Below are positions 1 to 11,546 of a DNA stretch of 54,828 nucleotides, piece after piece. The position numbers and the translations under genes are program-made. Origin of the DNA: Spirogloea muscicola (lineage: Eukaryota; Streptophyta; Zygnematophyceae; Spirogloeales; Spirogloeaceae); contig WELB01000122.1 in the NCBI GenBank assembly GCA_009602725.1, positions 255,030 to 309,857 of the forward strand, read 5' to 3'. Each line of letters opens with the position of its first letter. Position 1 is the first letter of the stretch. The notes beneath the pieces were generated by a model. The model saw nothing but the letters and a program-made list of their open reading frames with translations. It ran no database searches and was not told where the DNA came from.

Positions 1-30
1 GCGGCGGCGGCGGCGGAGGCGGCGGCGGCG
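1..30. repeat. CGG/GGC trinucleotide run
   Basis: The window opens with an almost pure GGC/GCG run, typical of the GC-rich 5' regions of genes in this genome. It lies upstream of the KEA start codon and is probably 5' UTR or promoter. Confidence 0.8.
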
Positions 31-114
31 AAAGCGGCACTGGCGGCCTCCAGCGGGCGGCCGCGGTCGTGCGTCGACGGCGCCGTGTCTAGGACTGCGG
101 GGCACGACGGCAGC

Positions 115-3100
115 ATGGCGCGGGCGGCGGCTCGCCTTCCTCGGCGGCTGGCCGCTGCCGTGATTGTGCTCCTCGTCGCCGTCGGTACCTCAGCGGCAGA
201 CGTCGAGGATGGGCGGGAGGTGGCGCCGGAGTACGACATTGAGGAGAGGGACGCGCCGAGCGCCGGTAGCCTCGCTGACATCATTGACCGGGTGCTGGAG
301 AAGGAGTTCCCCGATAACGACCCTAGCGAAGGTGAGCGCTGTCGTATGCCTCAAGCCCTGGTCACATTGCAACGGAGAGCAGCCGGCTTCTGAGTGGAGT
401 TGTGGTTTACTTGGCCTGTGCTACTTGTAAAGTTCAGCTTGGCACCAATGAAGTGTACCTGGCCCTACAAGCTTCCCTTCATCGCTGCGGTGCTTTGCAG
501 CTCAGCTTATATGTCTTGTGTATGTCTTCACAATTAGTCCTCACAAACGATGCGTCGTAATTGTAGAGCGAGATCGGTAAGTGTCTACTGTAAGCCCACC
601 ATATTTATTAATGGCAAGGCTAGGGGCTTGTCTCTGACACGCAGCTTGCCCTTCAAGTCTTCTGATCAAGGTACTGCACGTCACATAGGATCAAAAGGCT
701 CAAAATGATCAGAGACAACAGGATCAGTACGAATTTCCTGTTAAAGCAAGAATTTGAAGGTTACTGGCCGTCTTGCTTTTTGTTGCAATCTGCAGCCAAT
801 GAAGCTGAGGTTGGGAGCAACTTCAACACAACAGTGGCTGAATCCCAGGTCCTGATCTTTTCCCTGCATCTCCTGACAGCTTTCTAGGCACTTGGTGTGA
901 AGCCATCTTGTTGAGACACAGAGTTCTCGTTCCCTGCTGCATTACGCTTCAAGTCTTAGAGGAGTGAGGATTTTGCTTTGTGGCTTCTCCCCATCTTTGG
1001 CTATGCTTTGTTGATTGAAGCAGCTTCAAGGTGCATTAGCATGCTGACATGTATAGGAATAATCCATGAGATTTCTTAAAAAGGTGACATTCTCTCCTTG
1101 TAAAGGCTACTCTGGAAACAGTGGCGCGAGTAACGCACGAGAAGCCAAAGAAGAACGAGAGTGCAGCCAAAGAGTACGTGAGATAAGATGCTCTCACAGT
1201 TTCTTTTGCTTGGCTGCACTGCTTCTCAGCATGGCTGCTCACTTATGAGCTGGGGACTAAACTTAAGAACCTCCAAGGTCTTTCGGGGCTGCCATATATA
1301 ATTACCTTGAGTGACACACAAAGCTGCTGGTCAACCTGACTGATACAACGTGGCGATGAAGTTGCTCAAGCTGACACGCAGATGTACATGCTGCTGCAGA
1401 ACAACCAAGCGTTTCCAATTCAAGGACCTATTTGCAGGCAACAAAGATGAGGAGTCAGAGGGGGCAGCATCTCTCCTCATTGATTCAAAGGCAAGAGCAG
1501 TCAAAGAAATGCATCATACGTACCATGACAGCACTAAGTTCATCATACTGCTGATCCCAGAATTGCTCGGGGCATTGTTGCCAGTCAAAGTCTGTCAGAG
1601 TGGCTGCCACCAATTTTCTGAGAGAGTGGTCACAGGGCATCCTGATGCAGCGAAGATATTCCATGCCTCCTATAGTACGTGAAGGGCATCTTCACGCCCA
1701 TCAGTGGGTCTACTGTGTGACTGGTAGCACTGCTAGAGGTGGTTTGCGTCCAACTTGCAACTCATTCTGGGCCTTGTATGATCGTACAGGACAATGTCTT
1801 TGTACTGTCAAGCCCAAGGTTGGGAACGATGGTTCTTCAACAAGACCTGCAGTAAGCTTATCTCGCAGAATCAGCCTATGGTTGGTGACTATCTGACTTT
1901 GCAGCGCCAGGCCTTGGTTGCTTGCCAATAGATGCAATTACTCCTGCAATCATCATCGCCTGATGATGTGCTGGAGATTCCGCACGTTGAGGATAGGGCA
2001 CTGCTTCGTAAGCCCGTGAAGCCCAGAACGTCACTACCTTCCTCCTACCTTGCAGGCTCATCTCGGACTTGGTCATTGTCATTGTCCTTGCGGCTGCCGG
2101 AGGTGTCCTGTTTGCCTTTGTGGGGCAGCCGGTATTGTCATTTGCTCTTGTGCTTGTGATTTTCCTATTATTGCACCACTGCTTCATCAGATCCTTTTCC
2201 CTGCTTGTAATGTTCAGGTTCAGCACATCTCTGCCATGTGGCTTCCATCATGCTTGTGATTGCTAGAGCTGCACTTGGGCAAGTTGTCGTGGCTGACGAG
2301 TAGCTCATAAGTGCAGTGTGGCCCTCTATTCACCGTGAATTGTTTGACAGGTCATTACGGGGTACTTGATTGCTGGTGCTGCTATTGGTCCTGGTGGCTT
2401 TGGCCTGATCAGACAAGTTGTGCAGGTATAAGAGTAGGTTGCAGATGCAATTGCATCACGTGATCCCAATGAGTGTGCACCTCTGCACCTCACACACGCA
2501 CAACTTGCTCCTTGCGGCATACAGGTCGAGTCACTGGCTCAATTTGGGGTCCTTTTCCTCCTCTTCTCTCTTGGCATGGAGTTCTCTTTAGCAAAGGTAT
2601 CGTACCATGATCTGAGGCTCTGCAGATGTATGGCATGTAACGCAGTAATTACCGTGAGCTTCGTTTTTCTGCCTTAGGTGACTGTTGAACTTCTGAGAGC
2701 CTGACAACAGTATTCTTTTCTATACCGCTGCTTGTCCTGTCTGATCATGAGCTTTTGTGGGCAGTTGAAGGTGGTTCGTCCAGTAGCAATTGGTGGAGGT
2801 CTCCTGCAAATTGCCCTATTCATGGGCCTTTGCGGTGTCCTGGCTGTTGTGAGTGGTCCACATCCAGCCAGTGCATGCCAGCCTTCTCATGTTGGAACCT
2901 CCATAGCATTGCTACACTAAATTGGCCAAGGGTGATGCTGATAATAAGGCTTTTAAGCTCCCCTGACTGTCAGCCCACCATTTTGTAGGCTTGCGGAGGC
3001 AGAATCACAGAAGGCGTGATTGTTGGAGCTCTTTTATCCATGTCTTCAACTGCTCTGGTAGAAGCACCATCCTGGTGGTTGTGCTAGGCGTACCAAGCAG

Positions 3101-6089
3101 CACTTCTGTAGTCGCAATTCGCATACCTGTTCTTGACCAGCTTTGGTATTCCATATGATCCTTTCATGGTCAAGTTGCTGATCGTCACACTGACAATGAA
3201 TACTTCTCTCTGCTTGTCAGCCTATTTGTGACAATCGCCCACTGCAAAACTCTTTGCGCAGGTACTGAAGTGCCTAGCTGAAAATAACACCATGCAGACA
3301 TTACATGGGCAGGTGACAGTAGGGACTCTACTCTTGCAGGTAAGCAGTCCCAGCTCCTGGAAATATATAAAAGACTAATATGTGCCTCTGTTGCGCTGTT
3401 ACCGTGGTGTATATCCGAGGTTACTGGGATGTCTATCTGAATGATGACAGACTGACTGCTATCTGGATTAGTTGACTTCTTTTTTTTGCAACTGGAGAGA
3501 TCTTGCACGGAGTACGGATGAGCTCGCAGACTTGTCAAGGGTATGTACACGTTCGCATATGAGGGGAGTACGACTACATCTACTACTTGCTTACCGTGCT
3601 CGTGGAGCATGGTCTATTGCAGAACTGTACAGTTGGGCTACTTTTTGCAATGCTGCCTGCGTTAGGACAACAAGGCAGTTACCTTCAGATATTACAAAGT
3701 GTAGCGAAGGAGTGAGCAGCTCATTGGCCTAATTCTTGCTCATGCGCTGTGCTCGTGCTTTTCGCTGCTCGTAATATTGTGCAGAAAGGCTTCCTCATGC
3801 CAGACAAAGATTGACACATAAAAGCATCTTAGCTCTTCGAATTACATCTAGTAAGGAGGCTGAGTGGCGTGTCGCTGCTGCAGATTGACATTGTTGGTCG
3901 TTTTCGTGGTGGTGGCTATGCTGCTTGCGTACTACTTCATGCCCTATTGCTTGAAGTTGCTTCACAGCCTTAGTGCGCAGGTCCATAAAGCTCGCCAAAG
4001 CTTTCAAATGTTACACCTATCATAGGAAACCTTATTCTAACTTACCTCACTCGACAATAATGTGAATCTGCACTCACTATGAAACTGGATTAAGACCCAC
4101 AAACTTCAAATGTAGGGTGAAGCTTGCAGCATGGGCATTCTGACAAATTGCATGATGACATTGTGAGAGCTCAAGCAGTGCCTGCTTTATGTCCTTGAAG
4201 GTCAAGGAGTCAACAGCCAGTGAAAGCATTACGTGATCCTTTGTCTTATGTGGTTCTGCAGACTGCGGAGCTCTACCAGCTTTGTGTCATTGCATTTTGT
4301 CTTAGTATGGCTTATGTAAGAACATTGCTTTACTTCATCAGCTTCATTTGGCAGGCTTCATCTTGGAGACTACCCCTGTCATGCTGCAATGCATAGAACT
4401 AATTTTCTGTGGTGGTACTTGGATTGACAAAGTTCGTACATATCTTACTTGTACTTGTACAGATTGGCAGCAAGCTTGGGGTCACGATAGAACTAGGGGC
4501 ATTTGTGGCAGGCGTCATGATTTCTACATCTGATCTTGCTGAGCATACCCTTGAGCAGGTAGACAATCGATCATCTACTGACTTGCAGGACATTTGCATC
4601 TTGCTTGTAAATCAATCTCTGAGGCTGGCCTCCACGTTGTTGTTTATTTGAACTACTCTGTTGTTGTCTGTTTGAACTACTCTGCTGAAGATTGCAGTAT
4701 GATAAGTGTGCTCAGTATTCACAGGTAGACCCCATCAGAAACATTTTTGGAGCTTTATTCATGGCATGCATCGGCATGATCATGTCACCAGCCTTCATGT
4801 GGACCCACATCAATGTCATGCTGGCATCTCTGCTTGTGGCATTTGTGGCCAAGACTGCCCTCATTACCTGTGTAGTGAGAGCTTTTGGTTACAGCACTCG
4901 GAGTTCCTTGACGGTGAGGTTCGCTGATGGATAGTTCTTCCCTACCTGACCAATAACTCAATTTAGCAATTTGTGACTTTGGCAGCAAAAGTGGCAGCTT
5001 TTCAATCTTGTGTGGCATTCTTGCTTTGCAGGTTGGCATGTCCTTGGCACAAATTGGTGAATTTGCTTTTGTATTACTCAGTCGTGCTTCGAACCTGCAC
5101 CTCGTTCAGGTATACTTTTAATGACATGCCAACCCTGTTGATGGCAATGACGTTGTACATAGTTGTGTGCAAGTCAAGGGAAATGAAGACGAACGTTTTG
5201 GCACACTCAGATTTTGCAGCAGCAGTGAAAGAGATAAGCAACTGCGTCAATGATGATATGGCTGCATGAAAAGCTTCACTCAGCTCATCTGCTCTCATTC
5301 TGCAGAGGAAAGTATACCTGCTTCTTCTTGGGACGACAGCGCTTAGCTTGGTAACTATTCCTTGTCTCTGCAATGTCTAGTCTGCAAATTTTTGTGCCTA
5401 ATGTTCTGGTCCTTCATAGGTCCAAGGCATTGGTCGAGTGCCCAGGTTCCTTGTGTGTTTCTGTTTGTCCCTGCTGCACTGCCCTTATGTTTCAATATTT
5501 GCAATCTTGAGCAATTACTTGCATGACAGTGGAGGCTTAGAAGCAAGCAATTCTGCTTTTGTAAGCAGGTTGCAACGCCATTGGTGTTCTGGATGACCCC
5601 GCACATTGTACGTTTTGGAGTGCTGATGAGATGGCTGCAACAAGAATCAGATGGTGTAGAGGTGTTCAGCTATTTCAGTGATGGCTCTTGCTGCTTTTGT
5701 ACTTGCTTTTACGACAGCCAAGTACTAATGATGTAGGGTGGATACCATGTTGTTTTCCATAACGCTGAGCTCACCTGTCGAGTCTTCCAACAATGCTATA
5801 ACTATATTGATTGGTTGTGGCAGAGTTTATACAATTGCAGCAAACGAGTAGCTTGTACAGAATGCGTTGCATCTTACTGGAAGGTCCATTGCTAGATCAG
5901 AGAAGGGCAAATCAGTGAATGGTTGGCTTTGTTGGCATGCAGATTGCAATGAACGGCGACCATAGTAACGGGCGTTTCATTTCCCTGTCAGTGCAACCTT
6001 CCAAGGTACTTCATGACAGCGGATCAATGATAAAGATACCTCAAGCCAAGCAAGTTGGTGCATTGACGAAAGGGCAACAACAGGACTAA
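115..6089 (+). CDS. KEA: K+ efflux antiporter, KEA4/5/6 type (CPA2 family)
   Basis: Predicted K+/H+ antiporter of endomembranes, about 610 aa in 20 exons: 115-331, 796-848, 1106-1173, 1400-1490, 1790-1851, 2056-2131, 2351-2425, 2525-2596, 2765-2848, 2989-3057, 3262-3339, 3623-3711, 3884-3980, 4262-4315, 4463-4558, 4725-4913, 5032-5109, 5306-5350, 5569-5661, 5943-6089. All phases close and the stop is TAA. The ATG at 115 opens a signal-peptide-like hydrophobic leader. An acidic segment with ADIIDRVLEKEFPDND matches the plant KEA4-6 N-terminus. From about residue 165 to 560 the Na+/H+-exchanger membrane domain shows GQPVITGYLIAG, AIGPGGFG, ELGAFVAGVMIS (near residue 410) and SLAQIGEFAFVLLSRASNLH. 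No KTN/RCK nucleotide-binding domain follows, as in KEA4-6 and unlike KEA1-3. Intron 4 (1491-1789) begins GC rather than GT. Length is slightly above the usual 570-590 aa. The join to the last exon is the least certain. Confidence 0.9.
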
Positions 6090-6439
6090 CTCCTCTTCTT
6101 AGTTGCTCGCGCTCTTAGTCATACCTTACAATTCTTTCATTAATTGGGTATTCGACATTAATTATCAGAGATGATCTCCATTTATGTATAACGATTACTC
6201 ATGTACATTACAAAGTAGCCCTATCAATGAAGATTGCTGGCAACATCGGCATGTGCTTTGGCAGATTCTGAGAATGGCAGTTTCTTAAGAAAGTCAGATA
6301 CTCGGTGCTCTTGTCAAGAAACTTGGGCCAGAAAGGGTGATGCACTGATTTATCTGACATATTCGTCACTTCACTTCATCCTCCATGTCGAAGGCCCGAG
6401 TCTATGGCAACAATCAGAGAATAGTTGCTCCTTGTGTTG
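6090..6439. other. KEA 3' flank, no gene seen
   Basis: This is AT-richer sequence with no coding-like frame or RNA gene that I recognise. It presumably holds the KEA 3' UTR and terminator. Confidence 0.6.
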
Positions 6440-6667
6440 TACGATTGGGGAGCAAAGTGAGGCGAGGGCCATGGACCGCCAGAGGGAAATGGACAGACGG
6501 ATGCGGTAGACCTGAGCTAACGAGCCAGTGGCGCTGGAGTCAGCCTGCTCAGCTCGCCTGCGGGACACAAAGCGCCGCGCAAGCCTGGCTAGCAGGTCGA
6601 GCCACTGGGACCCGAGAGCAAGAGGTTCTAGATGATCGGCTTGTCGAAGCTGTGCAGCGGCCTGCAA
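6440..6667 (-). mobile_element. Non-LTR retrotransposon C-terminal fragment
   Basis: A minus-strand frame carries LGSQWLDLLARLARR. It resembles the extreme C-terminus of the retroelement at 7340-9880 (AAFGSR then LDLLQRLARQ) and the plus-strand fragment near 24590 (GAFGSQWLDVLSP). Only the tail of the polyprotein remains, which fits a 5'-truncated insertion. It is not functional. Confidence 0.55.
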
Positions 6668-6949
6668 GATCCTTTTGATCGATATGCTACATACCCTTAA
6701 GTTGGAGTGATTTCATAGCGGCCACCCACACCAGCACAGACCTCTATGCAAGCTGCCGGCGGAGTTCAGGTTGCAGTAGCCGTTCTCCCCTTTCAGATTA
6801 CAGCCACAAGGGAGACCATCTGTAGATAGACAGCGCGCGCGGAGCGCATGAAATCAAAGGGAGGCCAACTCAAGCCAACACATTTGTTCAGGCAGAATCT
6901 AGTGCGAAAGGCAAATGAGCGAAGAAGAAGCTCTTGCATCGGGGTGCCA

Positions 6950-7310
6950 CTTTCATTGAACTGTCCTCTCCCAGCCACCGCCATCTCCTGGAAGGGTCTT
7001 TCTTTGAGCCAGAGGAGAGGAAGGGCGCCCATTGAGGATAGGGGCTGGAAAAAGCCAGCCAAAAAAAGAATGAACAAAGGACGAGAAGGGGCCTGGGGAA
7101 GAAAGTGCTCTTCCCCAGGCCGCCCATAGAGAAGAGGGGCTGGCAAAGCCAGCCCAAAAAGAATGGACAATGTCCAAAGCCAAAGAAAGAGGAGCCGGAA
7201 AAAGGGCTACACCTCAAAACACTGCAAAACACATAGACGATGCAGAGGGAAGCTCAGTACCCACGAGTGAGCAGCATCAGGTTAGAGTAGTTCGCTGCAG
7301 GGAAAGAGGC
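6950..7310 (-). repeat. Dispersed hairpin repeat, minus-orientation copy
   Basis: The reverse complement of roughly 7010-7310 matches 22440-22700 closely by eye, including the 'hairpin then ATGGGCG' block and a flank reading GAGTGAGCA. It contains two hairpins: 7043-7060 (GGCTGG loop CCAGCC) and 7137-7155 (GGGCTGGC, AAA loop, GCCAGCCC, a perfect 8-bp stem). No protein is evident; the overlapping open frames are low-quality and on both strands. Confidence 0.75.
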
Positions 7311-7513
7311 ACTCCGCCGAGACCCAGAGGCGGCGGCCATCGCACGGCCTGCTCGCGTGTGGACGGCGTGGGCAAGGGAGCGTTGAAGCGATACCGCCAG
7401 GCGCATGCGGAAGACTTGGGCGAGCGAATCGGCGGCGTGAAGCCGGGCATCACCCCTGGCAGACCAGGCCGCTGGTCAATGGCCTGGCGGGCAAGCCGCT
7501 GGAGGAGATCCAG

Positions 7514-8439
7514 CTACCGGCTGCCGAAAGCCGCGTGTAAATCCATCGCCAGGGCCGCGATTTCATCACCAACCGGGTGATCAGCATGTTTTCGCTCCTT
7601 GCCCCGGGCTGCCAGGCCGACTGCGTGCCCTGCAAACGACGCCGATCTGGTGGGATTGGCGAAGTCGATGCAGTCAGTTGCCACCACATCAACGATGATG
7701 CGGGGATCGCCGCCGGGCGGGATGGCGACCAGGTCGGCGCTTCGTGTATGGGGCTGGCCGTTCGCGCCCAGCTGGATGGGCATTATTGAGGACTTCTCCA
7801 CAGCCACCTTGAAGCCAGCTTCCGTCAACACCCCCTGCATACCATCTCGCAGGAGATCCCGTGGGAAGTGGTCCGATCGCCCCCGCGTGCGCGACGGAGC
7901 ATATGCGCAGCCAGCTCCGCAGGTTCAGCGTGACGGGCGCTGCACTCGCACTGAGTGACGCCCACGAGGCAGGGAGGGAGGAGGCCCAAGAGTTGGTGGA
8001 CCGCCGTCCTGAAGACCTCATCGGGCATGGTGAGCGCCGCGTGGAGCGGGAGCGCTGATAACCACGCCGCCCCAGGGGAGGAGGCTGAGAGAAGCCAGGC
8101 GCGCCCTCGAAGGTCAGACGGAGCGAGAAGCTCCACCACCTGGTCAGAGGCCGCTTTTTCAACCAGCACCGAGAAGCGTGCCTGGGCACGCAGGTCAGGG
8201 GTGTGGGCGAGGTGGATGAAAGAGACGGCCTGCTCCGACATGTTGGGGTGGACCGCCAGGAGCCCGTTGCGAGCAGAGCGGAGGGCAACCTGAAAGGGCA
8301 GCTGGCCGATCTCCACTTCAGCTGCCGCCCGCTCCAGGGAGCGCTGGCCGTGGACGAGGAACCTCTGGCACATGGGGGCTGCCACCTGAGCCCAGCTACC
8401 CATTAGGCCGCCTCGCAGGCGCGGGCAACTGAGCGGCAT
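7514..8439 (-). pseudogene. Retroelement C-terminal region with endonuclease-like motif (broken)
   Basis: Two overlapping minus frames (8439-7825, then 7840-7514) together encode the retroelement C-terminus. The first has HAALTMPDEVFRTAVHQLLG, then CECSARHAEPAELAAHMLRR, a Cys/His cluster. The second has TEAGFKVAVEKS, then ADLVAIPPGGDPRIIVDVVA. That last block, an acidic residue followed by a hydrophobic strand ending in D-V, resembles the PD-(D/E)XK-like core of restriction-like endonucleases in R2/NeSL-type elements (inference from the family). A frameshift near 7830 separates the two. Confidence 0.6.
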
Positions 8440-9119
8440 CCCAAGCCGCCGCGGCTGGTCGGCAGGCTAGCCTGCAGCAGCGCAGCTGGTGAGGTCAGGA
8501 ATGCAGGGTGCTGCACGAGGGTGGCCGCGGACGCCAGGATGCCGGAGTCAAAAGCCGCATACGCTGCCTTCACCGCCGATGAGGGAGGGATGGTGCGGGC
8601 CAGATAGTGTGGCCGCTGCGCGATGCAGCGTGTCAGCATCGCGGTTGCCAGCTGCATGTCCTGCAGCGTGTGAAGATGGTCCGCCGGCCGGAGGTGTTCC
8701 TGCAGCCGCGCCTGCAGCTGCTCCGTCACAAAGGCAGGTGTGCCTAGGGGGACGCCGAGGAGGGTGAGGCCCCCGGCTGGTGTCTGGCAACCCTCGGGCA
8801 GGCGCAGGTGGGCTGGCAGGCCCTGAGGGGACCAGGCGTTGCATTTGTCCACCCGAATGTCCAGGCCGATCGCGTTCAGCTGCACTTGGAGGGTGGCAAA
8901 GGCAGCTGCGACATCCTCTGGCTTCCCCACCAGCGTGGTTACATCAGCGTATGTCGGCACGAGGACGCCGGGGTGAACCGCGACCGTTGCCTGGAGCGCA
9001 CGGTGATGTGCCAGCGCGGGGTGGCGAGCCGCAGGGTGCAGGGACGCCAGGGCCGCCCTTGTGGCAGCATTGGTGGGCGCCAGCACCGAGTCGTCCAGGG
9101 CCTGGACCGCCCTTGACAA
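8403..9119 (-). pseudogene. Reverse transcriptase palm/thumb remnant, active site degenerate
   Basis: The open frame carries VPTYADVTTLVGKPEDVAAA and, downstream, LNAIGLDIRVDKC. These align with the catalytic box C and following helix of non-LTR reverse transcriptases, where the box normally reads F/Y-x-D-D. Here the second Asp position is Val, so the enzyme should be inactive. The fingers and the earlier palm boxes are missing. A later segment, TSRGGLGCRSV, is typical of the thumb region in this class of elements. Upstream the frame joins the zinc-finger segment only by a frame change. Confidence 0.7.
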
Positions 9120-9239
9120 CTCGCCCGCGTGACCGAAACGCAGAGCCCGGCGGACATTGGCGGCCCTGTCTGGTGCGGCCCGCGGGTCACCTCGGTTCGC
9201 TGCCGAGGCCGCCGCCGCTGCGTCATGGCGCGCGAGAAG

Positions 9240-9877
9240 CTCCTCCTAATGGCCGCTCTCGAACAATCGGACGCGCTCCAGAAGGGGCTGCTGGCCCTGC
9301 CAGCGGCCGTCGTGGGAGGCACCGCCGAGCAGTAGCCCGGGAAGAGGAGAAACTGCTTCCAAGCCGCCTCGTCCCGGTGGTCCCTGGCAATCCGCTGCAT
9401 CGCCGGGCGGAGAGCGCGGCGAATGTGCGGGCGCACCCAGCGGGGCACATGGCGGAGGAGCGGGAGGGCCGCCTGGCAGTGGATGGCAGCCAGGTCGAGG
9501 CCGGCCAGCCACTGCCAGTGTTGAGGCGTGGGAGGGGTTGGCTCGGGAGGGACAGGCCTGCCTGGTCTGCCCCGGCGGCCGCCCGCAGCTGCTGCGCTCT
9601 GCGCCTGCGCCGCGCGGTTGTTGTTGAGCGCGCAGGCGCGCTCGTGGTTGGCCCGGCCTGACCGCGTGGTGAAGGTCGTCTGGCAGTGCTGGCACAGCAG
9701 GGGGTCGGGCGAGCGAGGTGGGGGCGAGGGCGGTGGAGCTGGTGCGCTCGGTGAAGGCGGAGGCGGCGATGGCGAGGGCGGCGTAGAGGGCGCCGACGGC
9801 GGGGGGCAGGGCGGCTCGAGAGGCGGGATGGTGGATGGCTGGGAAGGCGGAAGCGCAGACCGGGGAAGCGGCGGCAA
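9240..9877 (-). pseudogene. Retroelement N-terminal proline-rich and C2H2 zinc-finger segment
   Basis: After a long Pro/Ser-rich stretch the frame reads LCQHCQTTFTTRSGRANHER with a further Cys. This is a C-x2-C-x12-H-type finger of the kind found at the N-terminus of R2/NeSL-type retrotransposons, where it contacts target DNA. It continues into HWQWLAGLDLAAIHC and then loses frame before the reverse transcriptase remnant. Confidence 0.6.
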
Positions 9878-9880
9878 GGT

Positions 9881-10393
9881 CGAGGCGGGTGGCTGGCTCA
9901 GCGGAGGTGGACGCTGGGGTGGCGGTGGTGGCGACGGCGGCGACGGTGGTGACGGCGGCAGATGCGGCAGCGACGGCGGTGGGACGGCGGCCCTGCTGCC
10001 ACGGGAGGCGCACTCACGGGGATATCATGGGCAGCATCACGCGCAGCAGGTGCTCGTTGCATCTCACGGGCGGGAGGCGATATATGCTCCTCCATGGTCT
10101 GCTCCTGAGGTGAGGCTGCCAGGACCGTGGCGATGGGGCCTCAAGCCGCGGCGGCCGCATCGGCTGGCTGGCACGGCGAAGGTGGACTCTGTGGCGGCAA
10201 TGGCGGCGACGGCGTCGGCGGAGATGGCGGCGGTGGCGGCGACGGCGGTGGTGTCGGCGGCCCTGGGGCGGGAGGCGATATGTGCTCCTCCGGGATCTGT
10301 TCCTGAGGTGCGACGGCGGGCGGCGCGGCGGCGACGGGAGCGACGCGAGCGACGGTGGCAGCAGGGGCCGGCGCAGGGGCAGGGTCGGGGGGG
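9881..10393. other. GC-rich low-complexity stretch before the assembly gap
   Basis: Highly GGC/GGT-biased sequence. Long frames are open on both strands because stop codons are rare at this composition. A block containing GGGAGGCGATAT followed by TGCTCCTCC is repeated (near 10070 and 10270), so it is internally repetitive. No credible gene is seen. Confidence 0.6.
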
Positions 10394-11427
<1,034 letters not shown>

Positions 11428-11546
11428 CCCGCCTCGCTCCGCCAAGCCCGCCCGCCAGGCCGCGTCTCCCGCCGCCTCCGCCGCCGCCGCCGCCGCCGCA
11501 GCCTCCCCGCGCCGCTCCGAGCCGATCCACCCCCGCCGCCGCCACC

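Larger units (their letters stand above)
7340..9880 (-). mobile_element. Degenerate non-LTR retrotransposon with zinc finger and endonuclease-like tail
   Basis: Reading on the minus strand, the order is proline-rich region, C2H2 finger, palm/thumb remnant of a reverse transcriptase, a long C-terminal region, a CxC cluster with His, and a restriction-like endonuclease motif. This order recalls R2/NeSL-type elements, which carry their endonuclease C-terminally. At least two frame changes and the loss of most of the reverse transcriptase show it is dead. Shorter fragments of the same family occur at 6440-6667, 24455-24690, 28030-28190 and 29860-30115. Confidence 0.75.

Noticed and set aside
5355-5606. 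Minus-strand frames within the KEA gene
   Set aside because: They lie over introns and exons of a gene whose 20 exons close in phase; no recognisable protein.
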